From the NCBI GenBank assembly GCA_039707655.1, contig CM077671.1, forward strand, positions 365,702,720 through 365,766,719: a stretch of DNA of 64,000 nucleotides. Reading direction: 5' to 3'. Every line of letters begins with the position of its first letter. The first letter of the stretch is position 1. A model generated the notes under the pieces. The model made no database searches. It had not been told where the DNA came from and saw only the letters and a list, made by a program, of their open reading frames with translations. A program made the translations under genes and the position numbers. The stretch comes from Elymus sibiricus. Taxonomy: Eukaryota; Streptophyta; Magnoliopsida; Poales; Poaceae. This document shows positions 34,954-43,368 of this stretch, piece by piece.

Positions 34954-34969
34954 TCACACTACTAGGAGA

Positions 34970-35172
34970 AAGCTTAGTAGTAGCGCTGGAATTACCCATA
35001 CCAGTAGCGCTGGTGGCACTGCTACTGCTAAGGCGCTACAGCTAAGTTGTAGCAGTAGCGCTGGAAAACCAGCGCTACTGGTAAGTACGGTTAGCAGTAG
35101 CGCTGGAATAAAACAAGCGTTGCTGATAAACCAGCACTGCCGGTAGATGCCTACCAGCGCTACTGCTAATAT
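34970..35172. repeat. CACTA left subterminal repeats
   Basis: Five or six copies of CAGTAGCGCTGG or its complement, including a head-to-head pair separated by AAAA at about 35058-35085. Such repeats are the binding sites for the transposon-encoded DNA-binding protein in well-studied CACTA elements (established for En/Spm). Confidence 0.8.
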
Positions 35173-35279
35173 TCCTGCTTTCAAAGGTTACATTTCCCTC
35201 TACGTATTTGTGCATGCTCTATACAGTAGTTTCATCATACGACAACATCAATAATTATTGTGCCAACAACTACATTTAG

Positions 35280-35395
35280 ATTAAAGTGCATGGATGCAAG
35301 TGATCATGTTGACTTAGAAGAAAATATGATGTTGCCAATCGCAACATCATATATTCCTCTAACTCAACATGATCACTTGCATCCATCCACCTTAA
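35280..35395. other. Long near-perfect hairpin in CACTA element
   Basis: Two arms of about 56 bases (35280-35335 and 35341-35395/6) are reverse complements with five mismatches, separated by a five-base loop CAATC. The arms include the matching segments GCAAGTGATCATGTTGA and TCAACATGATCACTTGC. Nearby 35400-35530 is AT-rich non-coding sequence. Confidence 0.85.
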
Positions 35396-35547
35396 TCAAA
35401 TATATGTCATATAACTCAACATCATCTTACTCATCTAACAACTCATCATCATCTTAATCGTACAAAATCTCATAAAACAGAAAAACATCATAATAGTAAT
35501 CATCCTAATCGATCATACAAGTTAACTAAACTTCTCTCTCATAGGAC

Positions 35548-36741
35548 CTAGTCCTCCCTCCTAGGTAAAATGACATAAAACAAAATAACACCTATGTCTC
35601 CATGATGAAGCAAAGAGATCCAACGGTCTCCAACTTGTGGCTTGCGATCCTTCTTTATTTCTCCCCATGCTTCAATTTGGAGCCTCTTAGGTGGTTTGCG
35701 CTCAGTCGAGTATGCAAAAGAGATCTGGGGCCTCATAGGGCTTTTAATTGTCATATTACCTTCGCCATGCATCAACGGAGGCACAACTTCATTTGGCAGT
35801 TTCTGTTGAAGAACATAATAATAGCCTAGTTAGCAATGTAATCAACACCATTTACACAATAGTAGTGTACTTAATAATTCTTACCAAGACATTTTGGCGA
35901 ATGTCCTCCGCCCTCAACCTATGCACTAGTGGCATGTAAAGTGTATAATTTGGGCCAGTTCCCAAATTATACGGGAAGTTGTCCCTACCAACTAGGACAC
36001 CAATAACAAAGTTGATAAGAACATCCTTCTCCTCCCAAGTTAGATGTGATCCATAAGTGTAGTGTGTCCTGTCAACTATTTTCTGTGTTTCACTCGAAGA
36101 AACGAAATAAGCTGTAAATTATAAATTAACAAATTTAGTATGGATGAACACCAACTATTTTTAAATATAGAATGCAAATTACTTGACAAATATTCATGGT
36201 TGACAAACTCACATGGAGGTAAAACAGGAAGCATATCGACATCCACCCAAATGTCGATGTTACCTTCAATATGATCTTCAGGACGAAGATCGAAGGTTAT
36301 CTCCATATCCTCCTAAAATCCATATGCCTTGCAAAGAGCTTCCCAATTTGGGCACCCTAATTCTGTGTTATTAAGTGCATTCATTACTTTGACCAGAAAT
36401 GTGTGACCATGTTTAGTCCTCGGGTTGGATGTCCTCGTCTCGAAACTCTCATGCTCTTCGAAACCGAGCCTCTCCAAGAAATACCGTCTTGCATGACAGG
36501 GGATGAACTAGTCGAATTGTATAAAACAGAAATTACACGTTGAAGCAAAGAAACAGAAGTCATGCTTAATTACGAAAAAACACTTGTCATCGTTGTTGCG
36601 TACCGTAGAAACATCGAAGGTCTCGTCAAGCTTGATGGTGAAGAACATGTCGTCTCGCAGCCCAGGCTGGTCGCAAAGACCCTTATCTTTGCCGCAGAGT
36701 TCACACGCTTGGATCCTATCGTCGTCATCAGACGACGACAT
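35548..36741 (-). pseudogene. Gene with two B3-like DNA-binding domains inside the CACTA element
   Basis: Exons read by splice sites. Exon 1 is 36741-36604, 46 codons, starting MSSSDDDDRIQACELCGKDK. Exon 2 starts at 36507 after a TAG acceptor. Exon 3 is about 36081-35886, with donor GTAAGA. Exon 4 is about 35802-35548, ending in TAG. The first domain runs over exons 1-2 (FFTIKL, IPCHARRYFLERLGF, then NWEALCKAYGF and MEITFDLRPED), which matches the order of B3 domain blocks. It is broken by TAG at 36313-36315. The second, in exon 4, has LQIEAWGEIKKDRKPQVGDRW, again B3-like. The exon 2-3 join is unclear. B3 domains bind DNA in plant transcription factors. This could be a captured host gene or an element-specific protein. 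The domain call is by eye. Confidence 0.5.
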
Positions 36742-37264
36742 TTCCTGTGTTCATGATTCAAATATTACGGCACGCTTGGATCCTAATGCGTGTGTGACTT
36801 TCGGTCCGTCGAGGCTTTCCTTAAATAACTCTCATATCTTATGGTGTGTTGGTGCGCACTCTCTCACACTGATATGATGGTGTATATATGTTGGTGGACA
36901 CTCTCTCACACTAATAGTTCGACCGTCGGTGATGGGCGCACCTCCTCTCCTCTCCTTGCGCATTACACCGAGGTATATATCGCAAGAAGAGAAGAGGAAG
37001 AAGCGCCCCCCACGACAACAGTCGGGATTCCTCCATCAAGAACACACATGAAAGTCACAAAAGGAGCAACGACAGACCGAAAGTCACACACGCATTATAC
37101 CAATATAATATCACTAATACATTTATAATGAACTCGAATATAATATCACTAATACATTTATAATGAAATCGAATATAATATCACTAATACATCATCTCGA
37201 ATAATCCAGTTAATGCATCATCAAATATTAACTAATACATCTCGAATCTTATCATATGAGATCA

Positions 37265-37690
37265 CTAATACAGATCGAATATCCTAGAATCCAAAGTGGA
37301 GGACGGTGAACCCGGTTCACTAGCGGTCTCTGAGTCGCTGGCGGTGGACACCCAAAGATAAGGAGCCATCACCGGATCATAACTCGGGTGAGATTCCTGA
37401 AGAACCTGCCAGGTATTGGAGAACCTGGCGTCCAATGCCGCCATGTAGCGACGGACGTGCTCGTCCTCCTCCCTGACACGGCGACGTACCACCTCCGGGG
37501 GGGGCGCTCCCTCTGCACCGAAAGTGGCCCATGCGACCGCCACCAAAGAAGCTCCGGGTCGACGACGAGACCAGGATTCCTCACCAAGGTCCGAGCCCGG
37601 GAAGGTAGCACCTCCCAGTGCCAGCCCGGCGGAGCCCAGTCCCAGACATTGCGCCTCTCAAGGATGTCGACGCCGACTCAACGACGACGA
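37265..37690 (-). pseudogene. Broken ORF of unknown function in CACTA element
   Basis: On the minus strand a frame reading about ERRNVWDWAPPGWHWEVLPS (near 37660) shifts frame at a run of eight G on the plus strand (about 37498-37505). It continues as EVVRRRVREEDEHVRRYMAA and ends at 37265 with a Ser/Glu-rich tail. The Trp-rich start and the Arg/Glu-rich helix suggest a real former protein. I do not recognise it. Confidence 0.4.
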
Positions 37691-37699
37691 GGATGCGGG

Positions 37700-38550
37700 C
37701 CAGGCATCGTCGACGTCGAGACAAATTCCAATGAGAACATTTTCTTATCGTTTAATCACTAATTTTTAAACTCATTTTAGACTCATTTTGACTCGGTTTT
37801 CCGGAATGCCGTTTCCCAGCAAATCACAGCCCTCGATATGCCTACTTTCTAGCACAAGTCATGCCAAAATTTCGACATGACCTTTGCTAAAAAGTGGACA
37901 TATCGAGCGCCTGAAATTCACCGAAACGGAAATGAATCAACATTCCGGCGAAACATAGGTCACTCGGATCATTTGCATATAACAGTAAGAAAAATATAGA
38001 ACTTGAAAAATGCAATACGGTTTTTCATATTTGGCACATTCATATTTGGCACATTCATATTTGGCTCTAAATTAATTTAGCTAACAAACCTAACCCTAGA
38101 ATCAACCTAACAAACCTAACCCTAGAATCAACCTAACCCCCTAATCAACCTAACCCTAGAATCAACCTAACAAACCTAGCCCTAGAATCAACCTAACCCC
38201 CCTAATATTACAAAATGGACGGATGCGAGAGGAGGTGAAGGGAGTGAGCGGAGAGGGAAGATGGAGGAAGGAGGGAGTAGGGGCTACCTGCGGAGGGAGG
38301 GGGCGCGACGGTGAGGGAGGGGGCGACGACGAGGGAGGGCGCGACGGTGAGGGAGGGGGCGACGGTGAGGGAGGGCGCGACGGCGAGGGAGGGGGCGCGA
38401 CGGCGAGTGAGGGCCGGGGCGCGACGGTGGCGGCGTCGAGGAGATGGCGACGGCGGCGGTCGGGGGAGAGGACTGATGAGAGGGAGAGGGGATCGAATGG
38501 GGAGGGAGACGGTGGGGATCGAATGGGGAGAGAGAGAGAGACGGTGGGGA
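37700..38550. other. CACTA internal non-coding and tandem-repeat region
   Basis: No credible gene. It includes a TTTGGCACATTCATA duplication (38030-38060), an array of AATCAACCTAAC(AAACCTAACCCTAG) units (38080-38200), and a GC-rich tandem tract of GACGGTGAGGGAGGGGGC-like units (38300-38420). The long open frames over the last tract arise from the repeat. Confidence 0.65.
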
Positions 38551-38554
38551 TCGA

Positions 38555-38915
38555 GTAGCAGTAGGGCTGGAATAGGAACCCACTACTGCTAAGTATCATA
38601 GCAGTAGCGCTGGTCGGAGCCCAGGCGCTGCTGCTAATCAGGGCCCACCTGCTGGCAACGTACAGCCATAGCAGTAGCGGTGGTCCACCGACAAGCACTA
38701 CTGCTACGGCAGTAGTAGTAGCGCTGGTTTTGGACAGCCGCTTCAACTACAGCTAGCCACTGGCGGTAGCGACGGGACCACTTATCAGTAGCGCTTGTTA
38801 GGTAGCCCGCGCTGCTGCTACGTGTCTACTTGTAGCGCTGGTTGGTTTCCAACGCTACTACTACCTAACAATAGCGCGTTCCCTATATCCAGCGCTATTG
38901 CTAAAATCCTGTCTA
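38555..38915. repeat. CACTA right subterminal repeats
   Basis: About nine copies of CAGTAGCGCTGG-like words in both orientations, mirroring the left end, followed by TCCTGTCTATAGGCTTTCTCCTAG at the terminus. Confidence 0.75.
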
Positions 38916-38936
38916 TAGGCTTTCTCCTAGATGTAG

Positions 38937-39625
38937 CTTAAGCCATATCGGAACGTGGTCTGAGCTGGCTGTTGATTTGTGCTCAAGAGATGCAAAAGGA
39001 AGGAGCATCGACCACTCGGGATTGTCTACACACCCGTCTAGTCTGACCCTTGTGTATGTGCCCCCAGCCACTTTCTTCTCAAAAGTCCAATCTTCCCAGT
39101 GTATCCGATATTTGTCAATCCACAGGTGTCAATTGCATCTCTAAATCCATCTATCTGGGCTTGACTCCGGTTGCCAACTCCATCATGGTCATGTAAATGA
39201 AGTACCTCATTGAAATCGCCAATGACTGCCCATGACCTGTTTTGGGTTTCAGCTATACTCCGAAGCATGTTCCACGTTTTATATCTTTCTGGCACTTGGG
39301 CTTCACCATACACGGAGGTCACTCTAACCTGTGTATCTATCAATTCATCAACTAGTATATCAATGTGGTAATCAGAGTAACCAATAACCTCAACTTTTAT
39401 TTCATCATTCCAGAAAATGCCAAGACCTCCGCTCCTACCAGAACTGCTTACAGCGAAACTTTTATTAAAACCTAGTGTATCAACCATGTTCTCCACTCTC
39501 GAACCCTCTATTTGAGTTTCTAGGATACAAATGATAGAGGGGGCAAACTGCCTCGCCAGATCGCGAAGCTCTCGGACTATCACGGCGTTGCCAATTCCAC
39601 GACAGTTCTAACAAAGTAGGCTCAT
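38937..39625 (-). pseudogene. LINE B ORF2, endonuclease part only
   Basis: A non-LTR retrotransposon ORF2 starts ATG at 39625 (MSLLC, then the NCRGIGN motif). It has the apurinic-type endonuclease blocks ETQ, SGGLGIFWND, GDFNEVL and, after a shift, SSDHVPI. Breaks: TAG at 39608-39610, which fits TGG to TAG in the usual CWNCRG motif, and a one-base deletion near 39066 (GKI/WTFEKK). It stops at the CACTA boundary, so reverse transcriptase is missing. It is close in sequence to the LINE at 51618-55760. Its start overlaps the ORF1 stop by ATGA. Confidence 0.85.
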
Positions 39626-40802
39626 TGCGCTAGGAGCGACCCCGCTAGGGAGCCCGCCAAATACGCATCATTGTTCTTGGTCTTGTCCTTGTCCTTTCCT
39701 TTGACTGCAGCACCCGTGATGGTCTTGTTTCTCTTTGGATTTTGAGTTGAGGATGGGCTATGGGGCACCACCGGTTCTGGCACGGCAAGTTGGGTGTTGC
39801 CCTCGAGCAGTGCTGGCGAGGACCAGGGAAGGGTCGGCACTGTTCCAGCCACCTGTGTTACTCCTCGTTTTCTGTTAACCTCAGCATCAACCATTTCATC
39901 ATCCATCGAGCCTGGCCCCTGGGGTGTTTCGTGGTTATCCCATTCTCCATGTTCATAGTGTTGTCCTCCTCGGCCTGACCCTCTACCAGCTCGGCCTCCC
40001 CCTATGTTGCCTCCATTCCCTCTACCTTCACCGGCCCCTGGCCCAATACCAGAACCTCTGAACCAATCTGCTCTAGGTTCTTATAAACCAGCGGCGTCGG
40101 AGGATGTACTCCGTTACCACACTCCTTGTGTTGGTGTCCAAGTAGACCGCAGACAGCACACCAGTCGGGCAATCATTCATATTTAACAAGGAATATTTCC
40201 CTCTGTTTCTTGATTACCAAAGAGACAACGTTTTTGAGAGGTTTTGCAACATCTATCTTTACCCTGACGCGGAAGAAATTGCCCTCAAAATCCTGAGATT
40301 TCTGCTCTGCATAGATGTACTCACCAACTGTTGCAACTAATGCTTTGATCATGTGGAAGAACAAGTCTGGCAGGTCGTGGCTTTGGATCCACAACTCGAT
40401 TTTATTCAGTTGAATAGACAAGGGTCGTGTGTATCCGTCATATAGCTCAATCACCACAGCTTTGCCCTTAAAAGTCCAGGGGCCTTCCTCCATCAGTCTT
40501 TCCAAATCCCCTAGACAAGAAAACCGAAGAGTGTAAAGATATTCATCGAGCGGCCTAAACTTGACCTCTTGAGCAAGGTCCCAGGCAACTCGCATATTTC
40601 TGTAGAACCAATACTGAAAGTATGGTTTTGTCACATGGACGCGTGCGATCGCCATCCACCTAGAAGCATCCTCTGGGATGTCTCCATCCTCAACTATTAC
40701 GTCTGTCAGGTCATCTTCCTTGAGACCCAACAAGCTAGGGGGCGCCCCAAGTGTTATTCGGCCGTATGGCCCAATAACTCTCCACCACTTGGCTTTTTTC
40801 AT
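39622..40802 (-). pseudogene. LINE B ORF1 (DUF4283-type, zinc knuckle)
   Basis: The ORF1 RNA-binding protein of a plant LINE. The N-terminal DUF4283-type region (40802-40173) has WRVIGPYGR, LGDLERLMEEGPWTF and the DLPDLFFHMIKALVATVGEYI block. After TGA at 40173-40175 (fits CGA to TGA) comes a zinc knuckle CAVCGLLGHQHKEC. A frameshift near 40075 then leads into a Gly/Arg-rich stretch and a C-terminal tail ending SLLAQ. The stop at 39622-39624 overlaps the ORF2 start (ATGA). The extreme N-terminus is not clear: the frame is open to 40802 and the true start may be absent. Confidence 0.8.
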
Positions 40803-41460
40803 GTTTCTTTGGCCCGTTGATATTTGATTAATTATAAAAGCCTCCTAATCATAATTAGAGCTTTTTATTATTAATTTAACATCTTCGAAAACATTTTTCA
40901 CCTATATATCAATTCCTAGTATTACCGAGTAAACCCCGAAACTCTTCCGGTAACTCCGGGCTCAGAAGTGGATATTCGATGTTTCCGTTGCTAAATACTT
41001 CCTCTGTAGCTAGCTATAATTTATTTTATGGGTACAATATGTAGCTAGCTATAATTTATTTTCTGGGTACAGTTGTGCAGCAACTTGAATTTTCATACAA
41101 ATTGAAGCATGGGAGCTTGTGAGAGTTGGTAGCACTAGATATTTTTCGGCTGTCACTTTCTATGGACAACGCTAGCGATCCATATATTTTTCCAAAAAAA
41201 ATGGAGAAAATCTAAGCATTATTGGGCTCGGCCCAAATCCTACACCTTTCTCTTTTTCCAATAACTAAAGAAAAAAAACTGCATAAAGAAAGCCCAAGCT
41301 ACATTTTTCATCGGTGCCCAGTCCAAGGACCCGAAATGATTCTAAAAATAAGGGAATAAAATCCGAAATTACTCATGGCGCATTAGGGTACGTAGCACGC
41401 ACGCCGTAATAGATCTCCTCCGCCGCCGCCTCCTCCCCCCTTTCTCAAGCTCCAGCTTCC
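40803..41460. other. Intergenic region upstream of DUF1618 gene
   Basis: No gene seen. AT-rich, with a 31-base direct repeat (GTAGCTAGCTATAATTTATT followed by TT) at 41006-41036 and 41041-41071, about 390-450 bases upstream of the DUF1618 start codon. The last 60 bases become GC-rich (CTCCTCCGCCGCCGCC), typical of a cereal 5' untranslated region. No convincing TATA box is placed. Confidence 0.55.
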
Positions 41461-42783
41461 ATGGCTCAGGCCCGGCTCCGTCCAGCCGGCCGCGCCGACG
41501 ACAGTGAAAACGGTCCGGACTCCCCAACTCCTCCAGGGACGATCCTCCTCGACCCCCTGGCCTACATCGACGGCGAGCGCAACGCCACCACCGCCGCTGC
41601 CGCCAGGAGCAACGGCAGCCCCATCGAGGTCACGTTCTGGATCGCCCGGCCGCCGCGCGTCTCCCACCTTGCCGTCCACTGCCCCGGCCTGGCACCCGAC
41701 GAGTTCCCCGAGCTGCCGCTCGTTGTCGCCACGGATGACGACCTTGCGCTCATCCGCATCTCCGTCTTCCGTCCGCAGGGACGACGGCACGGCCGCTCGG
41801 ACGAGTTCTTCGTCTACCGCGCCGGCGCTGGCACCGGCGGCCGTCCGCCGCTACTTCTTATGATCCCCGACCCCCAACACCATCTTGACGAGGTCACGAA
41901 GGTCGGAATCCTGAGCTTCCGGGCTGACGATAAGTTCTTCATCGCCACCCTCGTCTCAAACCCCTTCACACACAATGATCGTCGTATTCACATCCACCTG
42001 TTCGACTCCGAGACCATGGCATGGAGCACCAGGCTGGTCCACGTCGACTCGCCGACGAACAAGCAGTACTTGTACGCTGCCACTAACAAGGTGATCACGA
42101 TTGGAGGAAGGCACGGCTCGATTGGCTGGGTTGACTTGTTTCGCGGCATCCTCGTCTACGACGTGCTCAGGAGCTACAACAACGACGTGCTGCGCTTCAT
42201 CCCGCTGCCGTCGCCAAAAATTGTCTACAATCCTTATCTCGAAGCCAAGCGGTGGACCGTTCGGGACATCATCGGTGGCGGCGGCGCCATCAAGTACTTC
42301 ACCATGTACAGCCCCGGCGTCGACCGCACCACCGACGTCTCCGGAGACTGGCAAGCGGACACCTGGACGATGAAGGACCCATGGGTGAAATGGCAGCAAG
42401 GCCGCCACCTGAAAGCTTCCAAGATCATGGTGGACCACACGACACGTTCCAAGCTGCTGCCTGATGAGCCAGACGACGAAGGCGCGGAGGAAAAGCCGAT
42501 CTTGACGAGGCTCCGCGTTTGCAACCCTGTTCTGAGCCGCCATGACGATGACGTGGTTTACATCCTGACCAAGCCGATGCACCAGGATCACAAGGCATGT
42601 GTGATTGCCCTCGACATAAGAACCAAGGCTCTCCGAGGGGTGGATGAATTTGACGCGGGAAGAACCACTCGCTGCATCCCTCCCTTCACACAGACCAATA
42701 TCTTTAGACGCGTGGGTACCGAGGTAGAAGAAGAGGAGGAAGTGGAACAATGGTTTGGTCATGCCTTCTACAAGCAAAAGTAA
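41461..42783 (+). CDS. DUF1618 domain protein, intact single-exon gene
   Basis: A 440-residue protein in one uninterrupted frame, TAA at 42781-42783. The start ATG at 41461 follows a CT-rich leader. The composition is that of a grass gene, with very high third-position GC in the first half. The hallmark of the DUF1618 family is at about residues 220-240 (GSIGWVDLFRGILVYDVL), followed by FIPLPSP and a VRDIIGGGGAIKYF block. The C-terminus has an acidic run before WFGHAFYKQK. DUF1618 proteins are abundant in grasses and their biochemical role is unknown; no signal peptide or membrane segment is visible. The closest downstream feature is a copia element inserted 209 bases past the stop, so the natural 3' end may be altered. 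This is the only intact ordinary gene in the window. Confidence 0.88.
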   Translation: MAQARLRPAGRADDSENGPDSPTPPGTILLDPLAYIDGERNATTAAAARSNGSPIEVTFWIARPPRVSHLAVHCPGLAPDEFPELPLVVATDDDLALIRISVFRPQGRRHGRSDEFFVYRAGAGTGGRPPLLLMIPDPQHHLDEVTKVGILSFRADDKFFIATLVSNPFTHNDRRIHIHLFDSETMAWSTRLVHVDSPTNKQYLYAATNKVITIGGRHGSIGWVDLFRGILVYDVLRSYNNDVLRFIPLPSPKIVYNPYLEAKRWTVRDIIGGGGAIKYFTMYSPGVDRTTDVSGDWQADTWTMKDPWVKWQQGRHLKASKIMVDHTTRSKLLPDEPDDEGAEEKPILTRLRVCNPVLSRHDDDVVYILTKPMHQDHKACVIALDIRTKALRGVDEFDAGRTTRCIPPFTQTNIFRRVGTEVEEEEEVEQWFGHAFYKQK

Positions 42784-42992
42784 GTGGTCGGGGATAGAGT
42801 TTGGTTATGACATGAAACTATGCAATGTGGTTTATGACTAAGTTCGTTATATTGACCAAGATCACCGATTGTAGCTTCAGACTGGACTACCTTAATTAGA
42901 ACTCAGAAGCATGCGTTAATTAATCACTTATTATTTCGTTTGTATCTTTCTTTTTTTAGATGAATTTCGTTTTTATCTATGAGAGAACAATG
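42784..42992 (+). other. 3' flank of DUF1618 gene
   Basis: AT-rich 209 bases between the stop codon and Copia C, probably the 3' untranslated region. CAATG at 42988-42992 is the left copy of the Copia C target duplication; the right copy is at 49582-49586. Confidence 0.7.
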
Positions 42993-43368
42993 TGTTAGGT
43001 TGATCTCTCCCGTGTGGGCCCAACGGCCCACCGGACCCCTGATCTGCGCCCTGATCGGGGGCGCCCAACCCATTATGGTTGGTGGGCCCCTGTGACCCGC
43101 GCTATAATAACAGAGGTGGGGGCCGGGGCACGGAGTTCGCCGCCGCCACAAATCCCACCGACACTCCCTTCCGATCTAGGGTTAGCGCGGTGCTCACGGG
43201 AAGCACCACCTCTCCCTCTGTCACCACCGCCGTCACCCCGCTCTCTCGCACGCTCACGCCGCCGCCGACGCCATGGTCACCGGCGGGAGCTCCTCAGGTG
43301 CGGGAGAAGGTAATGCCTATCACCACTGTTACTGGAATCCTAGCCTACACGATCTTGTGGTTCTATCA
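42993..43368 (+). repeat. Copia C 5' LTR (376 bp)
   Basis: Starts TGTTAGGTTGATCTCTCCC, ends GTGGTTCTATCA. A TATA-like GCTATAATAAC lies at about 43101-43111. There is no ATG between it and the in-LTR start codon at 43273, whose context is GCCATGG, and a splice donor GAAG/GTAATG follows at 43309/43310. Confidence 0.9.

Larger units (their letters stand above)
34957..38936. mobile_element. CACTA-type DNA transposon, non-autonomous
   Basis: The left terminus CACTACTAGGAGAAAGC (34957) is matched at the right end by GCTTTCTCCTAG (38919-38930) in reverse complement. The last five bases at the right (CACTA) are degraded (ATGTAG). Subterminal CAGTAGCGCTGG repeats in both orientations occur within 200-350 bases of each end. 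No recognisable CACTA transposase is present. It contains a decayed gene with two B3-like domains (35548-36741), a broken ORF of unknown function (37265-37690), a hairpin (35280-35395), telomere-like CCTAAC repeats (38080-38200) and a GA/GC-rich tandem tract (38300-38420). It interrupts the LINE endonuclease frame at 38937. Confidence 0.75.

Noticed and set aside
34954..34958. TCACA next to Angela as its target duplication
   Set aside because: The other copy lies outside the window, and the last two bases belong to the CACTA terminus, so it cannot be confirmed.
38162..38746. Open frames of Pro/Ser/Arg or Gly/Glu repeats in the CACTA
   Set aside because: They are translations of a GC-rich tandem repeat in both strands.
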